Of a stretch of DNA of 64,000 bases, positions 1 to 8,372 are shown piece after piece. Below the pieces are notes generated by a model. It had not been told where the DNA came from. It saw only the letters and a list, made by a program, of their open reading frames with translations, and searched no databases. The DNA is from Acididesulfobacillus acetoxydans. GTDB taxonomy: Bacteria; Bacillota; Desulfitobacteriia; Desulfitobacteriales; Desulfitobacteriaceae. Both the position numbers and the translations under genes were made by a program. How positions within the stretch are numbered: position 1 is the stretch's first letter; the number at the start of each line of letters is the position of its first letter. The stretch lies in the NCBI RefSeq assembly GCF_900016645.1, contig NZ_CDGJ01000003.1; one strand, 5' to 3'.

Positions 1-342
1 CATTCGGACCACGCAGTTGGCCCCCGGGGGCAAGGGAGCCCCTGTAAAAATCTTCGCCGCCTCGCCCGCCAAGATCGTCCGCTCCGGCCACGACCCGGCC
101 GGAATTTCGCTCACAACTTTCAGACGCAAAGGGCCCGCGCTCAGCGCCTCGGCCCGGTAGGCATACCCGTCCAGTGGAGAGCGATCGAAAGGGGGATGAG
201 CAAGAGGAGAATAGAGATCCCGGGCTAAGACCCTGCCGTAAGCCGCGGTCAAGGCCACCTCTTCGCTCGCCGCCCGGTGCACCCGGGAAAGAATAAGTTC
301 CCTTGCCTCTTCCAGTTCTAAGTTCGTCCGCATAAATTCCAT
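1..342 (-). CDS. moeA: Molybdopterin molybdenumtransferase MoeA, N-terminal part (cut by window edge)
   Basis: MoeA inserts molybdate into adenylated molybdopterin in the last step of molybdenum cofactor synthesis in the cytosol. I translated the left edge on the minus strand: 114 codons are open to position 1, starting MEFMRTNLELEEAREL. Family motifs follow, with PPFDRSPLDGYA near residues 52-63 and FTGAPLPPGA near 98-107. The start is either the ATG at 342 or the ATG at 333; a GGGG run lies just upstream of both. The rest of the protein lies outside the window. It sits 67 bases after fapA on the same strand. Its presence fits the two molybdenum hydroxylase systems at 45-53 kb. The family call is secure from the motifs; the start is not. 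Confidence 0.87.
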   Translation of the reverse strand, partial: MEFMRTNLELEEARELILSRVHRAASEEVALTAAYGRVLARDLYSPLAHPPFDRSPLDGYAYRAEALSAGPLRLKVVSEIPAGSWPERTILAGEAAKIFTGAPLPPGANCVVRM

Positions 343-409
343 CCCCACTTCATAAACACTGACACTGCCTAAATATCCCGGAAACACTGCCCAATCACGG
401 GAACGCTCT

Positions 410-2473
410 TCAAGACGGCGGAGTGGATGATCCGGGCTCAATCCCGCCCCTGATTCCCGGCCAGGCGCCGGCACGCAGTTTTTCCACTTGCACCCGTCCC
501 TCCGCCCGAAATATCTCCAGATTCCGGCACGCTTCTTCAATCCGAATTATTTCCTTATTCACGCTTACCAATACATTCGGATGACAGTAATCCACCTTGA
601 GCCTTTTCGTCCCGCTGATTTGCACTAAGGTGCTAGAAACCTCCGACCCTCCCAGTTCCCGGATAAAGACATTTCCGCCGGCCAAAACGCTGCCGCCTCG
701 GCAGACTCCTTGGATTTCGACGTCTCCGTCCGCCTGAAGCTGAACATTATAGGTGCCCTTGCTGCAGAAGAAATCCCCGCCGCAGGCCACGGTCGTGCCC
801 TGGATGTATTCGACCCGGCAGTTCAAGTGTTCCGGAACCTCCGGGGAGATGTTCGCGACCATGCGGGCCAGGACCTCCTCGACTTTCACCAGGGCCGGAA
901 CAGACTGAGGATCCAAAGGACCCAGGCCTGTCAAAAACCGCTTGCCGGTGTGAATAGCGTCGATGAATTCTTTGGTCACGAGTTCGTCTTTGTGTCCCCG
1001 CAGATAGCTTTCCGTTTCCGCCATCTTTTTCGGGAATTTGGCGAAATTCCGCTCCAGGATCAGTTTCAGGCTTTGTCCCGATCTTAGCCGGGCGGCCCCG
1101 GCAGCTGCGACCAGTTCGGCCGTTTGACGCAGGCACTCCCTCAGATCACCCTGCAGTTCTTGCAGCCGGCGCAGCAAGCCGGAGTGAAAGACATATTTTT
1201 CGCCCACGGTAATCCGACCGCCGTAAACAGGCCGCTTGACGCTCAGCCCTTTTTCGGCCCGTATCTCCGCGTGTGACACCCCGCCGTTGATTTCCACTCT
1301 GCCTTTGGCTGCGACCCGCAGTCCGTCCTGCACATTGCCGTTGATCACCACGTCCCCGGGAAACTCAATACTGCCGCTTTCCAAGTCGACATCTTGATTC
1401 AGAACATAGACATTGTCCACCCCATAAGTATAATTGTCAAACTTAACCGGTCGTCCCGGACAGGTCGCCAAGACTTCCAAGCCATCCTCAGACAAGCGGA
1501 CGTTCTGTTTCAGGCGGAATTGGAAATCTTTCCACGCTTCCACCGGAATGGCCCGCCCCAAGATATTTGTCCCCGGCACCCCCGGCACTCCGGGAATCTT
1601 GCGGGCTAAGACCGCCCCCTCGGGTACCAGTTCGATCTTCGAGGCAAAGAAATCAATCCGATCCCGTTGCTCCGCCATGACCTGACTTTTTTGGTCCGGC
1701 AGCTCCAGCAAGCGCGGCGGCCGGCCGGGAACCGGCGCCTGTGCCTTAGCCACGACCACCTCTTCCCCATCGGCGACCGCCAGCATTTCACTCCAGGCTT
1801 GTTCACGGATGCCGTAAACGATTTTTAGTTCCCGGAGATCTTCTGCCAAACGCTCTTGATCCCAGTACTCACCCGCAGGGGGGCCTTCCTCCCAAAACAC
1901 ATGCGCCTCAATACTTAACATCTCCCCGTAAGGAATCGACTCCGGCAGGGCGAACCTTCCGGGCCTGCGTTTGACAACTTTGGCGGCAGCCTCCAACCCC
2001 TGAAAGCGAACACTGATCTGCCAAGTGAACCGCCCAGCTTCAACCGTAGGATAAAACTCCAAATCGCTGCCGGCCTCGACGGTGAAAGGGGTCTCCTCCT
2101 CCTCTCCCCTGTAGAGTAACCTACCTCCGCAAACGAACGGAATAAACCTCTCCACCCTTTCCGGGCAGTGAATGCGAAAGAATCCCTTCTCCCGGACCGC
2201 CGCGGCGACGTGCCTTGGGAGAAAACCCTGCTCCGCCCCGCCGGGACTGCCCGCTGAGCCAGGCGGGAGATCGCTTGCGGCTTCATCCGCGGCTTCATCC
2301 GTGGCTTTATCTGCGGCTTCATCCCAAATCACCCTGACCTGCCAGCGGCGAGACAAAAGCCCCGGCTTTTGCAGCGTTTCCAGCCGGAGCGCAGAGGGAG
2401 CCAGGCCCAATTTGTCCGCCCAAACTTCCCGAATTTCCTGCAAAGAGCGCCCGTGTACAATCTCTTCCGGCAT
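410..2473 (-). CDS. fapA: FapA / DUF342 domain protein with Jag-N-like N-terminus
   Basis: This 687-residue protein belongs to the DUF342 / flagellar assembly protein A family. The first 50 or so residues look like a Jag-N domain (EIREVWADKLGLAPSALRLE). The middle has the family stretch IPGVPGVPGTNILGRAIP, followed by glycine-rich beta-helix-like repeats (DVVINGNVQDG, VEINGGVSHAEI, VEIQGVCRGGSVLAGGNVFI) that flank a helical insert near residues 440-560. Family members are cytoplasmic and have been linked to flagellar assembly or polymer organisation, but the biochemical role is not settled. An acidic repeat (DEAADKATDEAADEAAS) near residues 51-67 joins the Jag-N and core regions and is probably a linker. 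It lies outside the main flagellar operon, upstream of moeA. Confidence 0.82.
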   Translation of the reverse strand: MPEEIVHGRSLQEIREVWADKLGLAPSALRLETLQKPGLLSRRWQVRVIWDEAADKATDEAADEAASDLPPGSAGSPGGAEQGFLPRHVAAAVREKGFFRIHCPERVERFIPFVCGGRLLYRGEEEETPFTVEAGSDLEFYPTVEAGRFTWQISVRFQGLEAAAKVVKRRPGRFALPESIPYGEMLSIEAHVFWEEGPPAGEYWDQERLAEDLRELKIVYGIREQAWSEMLAVADGEEVVVAKAQAPVPGRPPRLLELPDQKSQVMAEQRDRIDFFASKIELVPEGAVLARKIPGVPGVPGTNILGRAIPVEAWKDFQFRLKQNVRLSEDGLEVLATCPGRPVKFDNYTYGVDNVYVLNQDVDLESGSIEFPGDVVINGNVQDGLRVAAKGRVEINGGVSHAEIRAEKGLSVKRPVYGGRITVGEKYVFHSGLLRRLQELQGDLRECLRQTAELVAAAGAARLRSGQSLKLILERNFAKFPKKMAETESYLRGHKDELVTKEFIDAIHTGKRFLTGLGPLDPQSVPALVKVEEVLARMVANISPEVPEHLNCRVEYIQGTTVACGGDFFCSKGTYNVQLQADGDVEIQGVCRGGSVLAGGNVFIRELGGSEVSSTLVQISGTKRLKVDYCHPNVLVSVNKEIIRIEEACRNLEIFRAEGRVQVEKLRAGAWPGIRGGIEPGSSTPPS

Positions 2474-2907
2474 ATGTTAACCCCCGTTTCCCTGATATCC
2501 TCTTAACACTTCTTTTCCATATCTTCTATCTTTGTAAGCTGGGCCGGATCGACGCCATCCATCCGGGCCGAGAGCTGTCCTCTTATATTTAATATCGAAT
2601 ATCTTTGATCTTTCGTATAGCCCCGCGCTCCTTTCCGTCCCCTTTCCTTAATAATATATCCTTATAATACATGTTTTTTTCCGCATTTACCAGAATACCC
2701 CCAACCTATCCGGGAAAACGTCAAATTCCTATGGCTGGTTAACGGACTTTCACCCTCTGGTTAATCCTCATGCGCGGCGCACACTTAAAGAGAGTCAACC
2801 GTCCAAAGGCGATTGACTCTTAACATGATCCGCTGCTCTTTACTGCCCTGCCAACGGGTCGAGCTGCCGCTCAAGACCCTTGCTCACCGCTGCCCATATC
2901 ATTAGAC
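2474..2907. other. Intergenic region between fapA and selD
   Basis: This 434-base stretch holds no convincing gene on either strand. It is AT-richer near 2590-2680, which would suit a leftward promoter for fapA, but I could not define -35 and -10 boxes with confidence. The only clear structure is the hairpin at 2791-2820, listed separately. Confidence 0.5.
2791..2820 (-). terminator. Probable intrinsic terminator downstream of selD
   Basis: On the minus strand AGAGTCAA and TTGACTCT form an 8-bp stem around a 14-base loop, followed by CTTTAAG. It lies about 90 bases after the selD stop. The U tract is short, so termination strength is uncertain. Confidence 0.5.
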
Positions 2908-3987
2908 TTACTCCGGCCTGACCTTGATCCGTCCTGCCTCTCCGCGAATCACCCGGCCTACCACGGCCGCGGCCGGTGTCTGTCTTTGCCGCAGCTGCCG
3001 CATGAGCACCGGCAAATCCTCTTCACCCACGCTCAAAAGCAAGCCCCCGGAAGTAATCGCGTCGGACAAAACCCAGCGCCGGCTCTCTTCCACTTCGGCT
3101 TCGTAGGCAGCCTTATCTTCCAAATACCGCCGGTTCGACTTCGTTCCGCCCGGCAGGGCTCCCTGTTCCAAACAGCCCCAAACTGCCGGCAAAACCGGAA
3201 CCGACCCCGCATAGACTTCCGCCGCGGTGCCGCTGGCTTTCATCATCTCATGCAGGTGCCCGAGCAGTCCGAAGCCGGTAATATCCGTGCAGGCGTGTAC
3301 CCCGGTCTCTGTGGCCGCCTCCGCCGCATCCTTGTTCAGGGTCGCCATAACCCTTGTCACTTCTGCCACATCTTCGGGGGCGACAATTCCCCGCTTGATG
3401 CCGGTGGTAATGATCCCCACACCCAACGGCTTGGTCAAGACGAGATAGTCTCCGACCCGGGCCCGGGCATTGGAAAGAATCTTGTCGGGGTGAACCAACC
3501 CCGTGACCGCCAAACCGTACTTGGGTTCATTGTCGTCAATCGAGTGGCCGCCGATAAGTTGCGCTCCCGCTTCCCGGATCTTCTCGCTGCCCCCTTGCAG
3601 AATCTGAGCCAACACCGACATGTCCAGTTTACTCACCGGAAAGGAGACCAGATTGAGCACGGTCAAAGGCTTCGCTCCCATGGCGTAAATATCGCTCAAG
3701 GCATTGGCAGCCGCCACCTGTCCAAAGGCATAAGGGTCATCCACAACCGGCGTAAAAAAATCCACGGTTTGTACAATGGCCTGATCCCGGTTTAAGCGGT
3801 AAACTCCCGCGTCATCCGAAGTATCCAACCCCACCAGCAAATTGGCATCTTCCTGATTGGCCGGCAAATAACGCAAAACTTGCGCCAGGTCCGCTGGACC
3901 GATCTTGCAGCCTCAGCCGGACTTGCTGGAATATTGGGTCAGGCGGATTTTCTCCTTGGAATCACGACTCAAATTATTTATCAACAC
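2908..3987 (-). CDS. selD: Selenophosphate synthase SelD, selenocysteine-containing (UGA at codon 25)
   Basis: SelD makes selenophosphate from selenide and ATP, the selenium donor for selenocysteine and for selenium-dependent molybdenum hydroxylases. A conventional reading starts at an internal TTG at 3876 and loses the active site. Reading upstream in the same frame gives KEKIRLTQYSSKSG, then TGA at 3915-3913, then GCKIGPADLAQVLRYLP. This aligns with the E. coli SelD N-terminus, where the catalytic Cys17 sits in a GAGCGCKI context, so the UGA occupies the catalytic Cys position as selenocysteine and the next conserved Cys is kept. GTG at 3987, with GAAGGGG upstream, is the likely start, giving 359 residues. 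Later motifs include VQTVDFFTPVVDDPYAFG, NALSDIYAMG, IGGHSIDD and DITGFGLLGHLHEM. A SECIS-like hairpin follows the UGA. The gene is divergent from lysR and near selA. Confidence 0.93.
3873..3915 (-). promoter_or_regulatory. In-frame UGA and bacterial SECIS-like hairpin in selD
   Basis: Just 3' of the UGA (3915-3913), the minus strand can form a lower stem GCAAGAU (3908-3902) with GUUUUGC (3879-3873), an internal loop, an upper stem CCAG/CUGG, and an apical loop CGGAC carrying the GG expected for SelB recognition. The apical GG lies 20 bases after the UGA, close to the spacing in E. coli fdhF. An alternative short stem GGTCC/GGACC also exists. The fold was drawn by eye, not computed. Confidence 0.65.
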
Positions 3988-4074
3988 CCAGACTCACCCC
4001 TTCCACAGTCCCCGAGCGGACGAGCGTTTCCCGGCTCCGCTTAGTCGGAAACCATAGTCTTCCGCTCAAATATG

Positions 4075-4091
4075 TTATCACTAATTGATAA
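4075..4091. promoter_or_regulatory. Perfect dyad between selD and lysR, candidate LysR operator
   Basis: TTATCACTAATTGATAA is a perfect inverted repeat (TTATCA, N5, TGATAA). It lies about 88 bases upstream of the selD start and about 55 bases upstream of the lysR -35 box, in the divergent intergenic region where LysR-type regulators usually bind. It contains T-N11-A spacing. The assignment to this regulator is inferred from position. Confidence 0.5.
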
Positions 4092-4144
4092 AAAAGTCCA
4101 TTCATAAATCGTTATGCGGCACTGATACCTGTACCCCCCACTGG

Positions 4145-4173
4145 TTGATCCGGGTCCATTGCTTTGTTATAAT
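4145..4173 (+). promoter_or_regulatory. SigA-type promoter of the lysR gene
   Basis: TTGATC (4145-4150), a 17-base spacer and a perfect TATAAT (4168-4173) lie 60 bases before the ATG. A small hairpin (CCTTC/GAAGG) and an AAGGAG ribosome site follow. Confidence 0.8.
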
Positions 4174-4232
4174 GTGAGGGATAACCCTTCGTAAGTGAAG
4201 GCAGAGGGGCCTTTAAAAAGGAGTACCATCCG

Positions 4233-5183
4233 ATGAACTTTCACCAGCTGCACATTTTTAATGTGGTCGCCAAGCACAGGAGTTATTCTAAAGCCGCGGC
4301 CGAATTATATCTCAGCCAGCCCACGGTTTCCGTTCACCTGCAAAAACTTGAACAGGACCTGGGAATGGAGCTTTTCGAGCAGTTGGGGCGGAATATCTAC
4401 CTCACAGACGCCGGGCGGATGCTGTTCGGTTATACCCAAAGAATCTTCGCTTTGGCGGAGGAAGCGGAAAGGGCCCTGGAGGAACTCCAAGGCCTGCACA
4501 AAGGACGAATTCGTTTGGGAGCCGGCACGACCGCCGGAATCTATTATTTGCCTGACCTCCTGGGCCAGTTTAAAGAAGACTATCCCGGCATCGAACTGAT
4601 CCTGGACGTGGCTAACTCTTCCGAGATCGAAAAGAAGGTCCTGGCCAACCAATTGGACATCGGAGTCATAGGCTGCCTTTCCACGGAACCCGACCTCGTC
4701 TCGGCGCCTTTCCGCCGGGACCGCCTGCTCATGATTCTGAGTCCTCAGCATCCCCTATTGGAAAAAGCCGAGATAAGCCTTGAAGACATCGCCTGCCAGC
4801 GCTTCATTCTGCGCGAGCCCGGCTCAAGTACACGCCGGGCTATTGAAGACGCTTTCTCGCGCCGCGGCATCCATCTGCAGATCGCCATGGAATACGCCAG
4901 CACGGACGGAATCAAATACGCGGTGGCCGCTAATTTGGGCGTCAGCATCGTTTCGGAGTTAGCCGTCCGGCTCTGTGAACAGACCGGCCTCGTCGCCGTG
5001 CGGGAAATACCGGAGCTGGAAATCACCCGGCCCTTTTCTCTCATTTATCACAAAGACAAACACCTGTCTCCTCTGAGCCAGACCTTTATCAAAGCCATCA
5101 AGGACTATGCCTCTCAAGAGGTGACAGAGCCCGGTCCCGAACCGTCACAACCGTCGTCACAACAGACCGTAACCGGTGACTGA
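4233..5183 (+). CDS. LysR-family regulator, selenium-metabolism-associated type
   Basis: A 316-residue LysR-type transcription factor. The N-terminal winged helix-turn-helix is clear (FNVVAKHRSYSKAAAELYLSQPTVSVHLQKLE, residues 9-40), and the effector-binding domain runs from about residue 93 (GRIRLGAGTTAGIYYLPDLLGQF) to about 295. The last 25 residues are a Pro/Ser/Gln-rich tail without obvious domain. AAGGAG lies 8 bases before the ATG. Its position between selD (divergent) and selA (convergent, ends 20 bases apart) matches the group of LysR proteins that accompany selenium genes in Clostridia, so control of selD or selenium uptake is a reasonable inference. The effector is unknown. It also resembles CysB/CysL-like sulfur regulators. 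Confidence 0.85.
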   Translation: MNFHQLHIFNVVAKHRSYSKAAAELYLSQPTVSVHLQKLEQDLGMELFEQLGRNIYLTDAGRMLFGYTQRIFALAEEAERALEELQGLHKGRIRLGAGTTAGIYYLPDLLGQFKEDYPGIELILDVANSSEIEKKVLANQLDIGVIGCLSTEPDLVSAPFRRDRLLMILSPQHPLLEKAEISLEDIACQRFILREPGSSTRRAIEDAFSRRGIHLQIAMEYASTDGIKYAVAANLGVSIVSELAVRLCEQTGLVAVREIPELEITRPFSLIYHKDKHLSPLSQTFIKAIKDYASQEVTEPGPEPSQPSSQQTVTGD

Positions 5184-5203
5184 GGCCACGCTTAGCCTTT
5201 ACT

Positions 5204-6700
5204 TCAGAACCAGTTTTCAAGATGCCGAATGATCTCCTCCTCTTCCCCGGCCAGAAGCGTGCGGCCGTCCAGCAATACCCGGTCCTTTTGGATCCTGGCC
5301 AGGATGGGCAGCGGGCCGCGCCGGAGAAATTCTTCCAAATCATTGACAGAGCCGCGACGCGGGCGTAACGCACATACCCAAGTGGGCAAATCCACCGTCG
5401 GCCAAGCGCCGCCCCCAACCTGAGAAAAATCCTCCCGTACTTCAGCTTGAAGTTGCGGATGGTCCCGCAAGGCGGAGCACAGCCGCTCCGCTTTTGCGCG
5501 CAAAAGAGCCGGGGGCATTGCCAGCATGTGCCAGACGGGAAGGTCGGGGCCGCGTCCCTCCGCGTACAGACGCAGCGTTCCCTCCAGGCCGGCCAGGGTG
5601 AGCTTGTCTATCCTCAAAGCCCGGGTCAACTGGTTCGAACGCAGGCGCTCCACGTATTCTTTCTTCCCGACAATGATGCCGGCCTGAGGACCCCCGAGCA
5701 GCTTGTCCCCGCTGAAAGACACCAGGGACAGCCCGGCCTCGACACTCTGTCCGATCGTCGGCTCCGGCGGCAAGCCCCACTGGGACCCGTCCAGGAAACT
5801 CCCGCTGCCCAGATCTTCCACAACCGGCAGCCCCAGACGCGCCCCCAGCTCAACCAATTCCCGGGCGCTGACGGAATGCGTAAAGCCTTCGATCCGGTAA
5901 TTGCTCGTGTGCACCTTGAGCAGGAGGGCCGTTTGACTGCCGATTGCCCCTTCGTAGTCTCTCAGCCAGGTCTTGTTGGTGGCGCCCACTTCCACCAGAC
6001 GGGCCCCGCCCGCCTTTAAAACCTCGGGAATCCGGAAAGAACCGCCGACTTCCACCAGTTCCCCCCGTGAGACTACAACCTCTCCCCCCGCCGCCAAGGT
6101 GTTCATGATCAACAAGACGGCGGCCGCGTTGTTATTGACGACCATGGCCGCTTCTGCCCCGGTCAAGGCGCAGAGAAGTTTCTCCACGTGGACGTAGCGG
6201 GAACCCCGTTCTCCGCTTTCCAGGTTGAGTTCCAAATTACTGTAATGCCCGGCCTGAGCGGCCACGAACTCCGCAACTTCCGGAGCAAGCAGCGCACGCC
6301 CGCAATTCGTATGTAAAATAACCCCGGTGGCGTTGATCACGTGACGCAGGCTGGGGGCGGACCTGCCCCTAAGGCTTCGCAGCACTTCCTCCCTCAGCCA
6401 ACCCCAAAGCCCGGCCTCTGCCTCCTCCGCGCCGCCCGCTGAAACCTCGGTTTCCCGGTCGGTTCCGGCAAAAGAGGCTTGTGGCAGCCGGACCGCCGCG
6501 CTTTCCTCGTCCCAGGGCCAGGCGCCCTCCTCCCCCAACAGATGCTCTCTCAATTCTTGTAAAGCCTGTCGAATTGCCAGGGTTAGACGCTGACCGTCAT
6601 TCGTCATGAAGGGACGAAATTCCTCCCTATGTTCAAAAGCAGCGACGACCTCATGCACGGGCGGAATGATTCTCAACCGCCTGTTTTTTTGATTCGCCAT
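5204..6700 (-). CDS. selA: L-seryl-tRNA(Sec) selenium transferase SelA
   Basis: SelA is the PLP enzyme that converts seryl-tRNA(Sec) to selenocysteyl-tRNA(Sec) using the selenophosphate made by SelD. The PLP lysine sits in SFSGDKLLGGPQAGIIVGKK. Other family stretches are RHVINATGVILHTNCGRALL, EAAMVVNNNAAAVLL and VVEDLGSGSFLDGSQWGLP. The ATG at 6700 (MANQKNRRLRIIPPVHEVV) is preferred over an upstream one at 6733 because AAGGGG lies 8 bases before it; this gives 498 residues, a little longer than the E. coli protein (about 463). The extra length is in an Ala/Glu-rich stretch near residues 65-95. selB and the selenocysteine tRNA gene are not in the window. Confidence 0.95.
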   Translation of the reverse strand: MANQKNRRLRIIPPVHEVVAAFEHREEFRPFMTNDGQRLTLAIRQALQELREHLLGEEGAWPWDEESAAVRLPQASFAGTDRETEVSAGGAEEAEAGLWGWLREEVLRSLRGRSAPSLRHVINATGVILHTNCGRALLAPEVAEFVAAQAGHYSNLELNLESGERGSRYVHVEKLLCALTGAEAAMVVNNNAAAVLLIMNTLAAGGEVVVSRGELVEVGGSFRIPEVLKAGGARLVEVGATNKTWLRDYEGAIGSQTALLLKVHTSNYRIEGFTHSVSARELVELGARLGLPVVEDLGSGSFLDGSQWGLPPEPTIGQSVEAGLSLVSFSGDKLLGGPQAGIIVGKKEYVERLRSNQLTRALRIDKLTLAGLEGTLRLYAEGRGPDLPVWHMLAMPPALLRAKAERLCSALRDHPQLQAEVREDFSQVGGGAWPTVDLPTWVCALRPRRGSVNDLEEFLRRGPLPILARIQKDRVLLDGRTLLAGEEEEIIRHLENWF

Positions 6701-6831
6701 GATCTGCACCCCTTGCCTTTTATCTATCTTCATCGACCAATTATTCTCTTGCCTGGCTGCACCCTTTTTAGGATTTCGACAGGGGACAAGATTTATAATC
6801 TAACCACAACGTAAATACAGGAGGTAATGGC

Positions 6832-7026
6832 ATGGCATCTCCCCCCCAGGAAACAAGTTACCGTCAACCCGAACAGGTCCTTATCCCGTTCGATCCGGCC
6901 CTGCGCCGGAAAAGGCATCTTCCGTCCTGCATCTTCTGCGGACAAACCCAAGGCACGGAGACCTTTAAGGGAAAACCCATCTGTCTTACTTGTCTCCACC
7001 GAATTCTGAACTTATTTCCGTGCTGA
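6832..7026 (+). CDS. Small double-CxxC zinc protein, sigma-G inhibitor Gin-like
   Basis: A 64-residue protein with CIFC and CLTC motifs separated by 14 residues (CIFCGQTQGTETFKGKPICLTC). This matches the zinc-binding layout of Gin (CsfB), the B. subtilis anti-sigma factor that holds sigma-G inactive in the developing forespore, where the gap is 15. AGGAGG lies 7 bases before the ATG, which decides between this start and the overlapping ATG at 6827 in another frame. The gene stands alone and rightward between two leftward genes and ends 14 bases before a strong terminator. The Gin assignment rests on size and cysteine spacing; a different small zinc-ribbon protein is possible. Confidence 0.6.
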   Translation: MASPPQETSYRQPEQVLIPFDPALRRKRHLPSCIFCGQTQGTETFKGKPICLTCLHRILNLFPC

Positions 7027-7040
7027 CAAATTCCGTATTG

Positions 7041-7071
7041 ACAAAAGGGAAGCCAATGGCTTCCCTTTTGT
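7041..7071. terminator. Bidirectional intrinsic terminator
   Basis: ACAAAAGGGAAGCC, loop AAT, GGCTTCCCTTTTGT is a perfect 14-bp stem with A-rich and T-rich flanks. It can end both the rightward Gin-like gene and the leftward mecA gene. Confidence 0.92.
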
Positions 7072-7111
7072 GCTTGGCCTCAAGATTCCTTTGCTGCTAG
7101 GCCTTAAAATT

Positions 7112-7717
7112 CTAAGACTTAGCCGGCTTCGGCTTCCAAACTCCAAACGACGCTTTGAGGGTTTGGACGGCTTTCTCCGCAACAATCGTCTGTCCGTGTT
7201 CAATGAGGAAAGCCTTGGTCATCCCTGTGAGTTCCCCGAACTCATCCAGCACCGCCTCGGCCAATTGGCGCTTCTTGCCGGAACCCAGGCGGCTGAGCAC
7301 CAAGTAGTATTCTTCTTCGAACTCAAAAAGGCCGGAACGCAGTTGCGCAAACTGGGGCAGGCGGCCTGCGGCGGATATGGCATCCTCTAAATCTTCAAAT
7401 ACATAAACCCACTCGGAGAGACGGCCTTTACTCGGCTTACGTTTTTCCTTTTCTTGGACCGGCGCCTCCGGCTGATCTTCTTGCTTCATGACCGTAATGA
7501 CAAACTCATCATTGGAAGCAACCGTGGCCTGAATCCAGAAAGGTTGGTCGAGGTTGAACTCCACTTCTTCCCGGGCCTGAGAAATAAGCTCCCAAAGGAG
7601 TTGCTCAGTCTTCGGAGAGCGCTGGAACAAATCTGCCATCGTAATATCCCGATCAGCCAGTTCAGTGAAGGAGATGAAGATGCGAATCGTACGTTCGTTG
7701 ACTTTCTGAATACGCAT
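7112..7717 (-). CDS. mecA: MecA-family ClpC adaptor
   Basis: MecA/YpbH-type adaptors deliver substrates to the ClpC-ClpP protease in Firmicutes. The 201-residue protein starts with the family signature MRIQKVNERTIRIFISFTEL, continues with ERIF-type alternation and DLFQRSPKTEQLLWELI, and has FWIQATVASNDEFVITVMKQ closing the N-terminal domain. A charged linker (EAPVQEKEKRKPSKG, near residues 84-98) leads to the C-terminal ClpC-binding domain (YVFEDLEDAISAAGRLP onward). An AGGAGAGGTGGGGG ribosome site precedes the ATG. A TATAAT box lies about 50 bases upstream, but no good -35 box was seen. The target proteins cannot be told from sequence. Confidence 0.92.
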   Translation of the reverse strand: MRIQKVNERTIRIFISFTELADRDITMADLFQRSPKTEQLLWELISQAREEVEFNLDQPFWIQATVASNDEFVITVMKQEDQPEAPVQEKEKRKPSKGRLSEWVYVFEDLEDAISAAGRLPQFAQLRSGLFEFEEEYYLVLSRLGSGKKRQLAEAVLDEFGELTGMTKAFLIEHGQTIVAEKAVQTLKASFGVWKPKPAKS

Positions 7718-7868
7718 TAGCCCCCACCTCTCCTTTCCTCATCGAGTTCCCACCCTATTGTATTCCCATTATATCATATAACTTGATAACTTTCTCCGAA
7801 AACAGGGAAAGAAAGTTGGCTTATGGGCACCGATTCATAGTCTTTCCCATTCAGTCCGCCGGCAATCA

Positions 7869-8372
7869 TCACGGGGATTTGTAAACTAAATCTCTGCCGG
7901 CAGCCAGGATCCGCAAAGAAACCGTCTCTTTCGCCACGGGCAGGTAGACCACGCTAACCCGTTCTCCCACGCTCAGGAGACGGTATGTGGTCTGGTCCAG
8001 GAAGAGTTCCCGGACGGCTCCGGCACCTTTTCCGTCCGCCTTCCTTCCCGCTGCCCCGATTTGAAAGGAATAGCGCCCTCCCACCGCTTCTTTGCTCAGA
8101 ACCGTTCCCTGGCACGAGGCCGGCTGTCTGAACCAGTCTGCGTCGTTCATGACAAACATGGCCGTGCATCCCGCCACAACGCCGATCCAGACCATACTTT
8201 TGCCGAGGAGAACGAGAAATCCCCAAGCGTCCCGTTCCCGGCGCCACGTGCGCCTGGCCTTGCCGGCCAAACGGCAGAGCACAAACAGCCAAACCAGGAT
8301 TACGGCAATCACGGCCGGCCAAGTGCTGAGCCAAAGGTAACGATAATATTCGGCCATCTTGCACCAGCTCAA
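7869..8372 (-). CDS. Two-span membrane protein of unknown function
   Basis: I do not recognise this protein. Of 167 residues, two hydrophobic segments (about 12-33, AVIAVILVWLFVLC; and about 50-73, LVLLGKSMVWIGVVAGCTAMF) are separated by a basic stretch (GKARRTWRRERD). A soluble C-terminal part from residue 80 may lie outside, with a beta-rich look (GRYSFQIGAAGRK, ERVSVVYLPVAKETVSLRIL), like small DUF3592-type membrane proteins. The start may be TTG at 8372 or ATG at 8357; neither has a strong ribosome site. It stands between mecA and the rubredoxin-like gene on the same strand. Confidence 0.6.
   Translation of the reverse strand: MSWCKMAEYYRYLWLSTWPAVIAVILVWLFVLCRLAGKARRTWRRERDAWGFLVLLGKSMVWIGVVAGCTAMFVMNDADWFRQPASCQGTVLSKEAVGGRYSFQIGAAGRKADGKGAGAVRELFLDQTTYRLLSVGERVSVVYLPVAKETVSLRILAAGRDLVYKSP

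Noticed and set aside
3988..6830. A selenocysteine tRNA gene near selD or selA
   Set aside because: The gaps 3988-4232 and 6701-6831 do not contain a tRNA-like cloverleaf or a CCA-adjacent acceptor stem that I can recognise.
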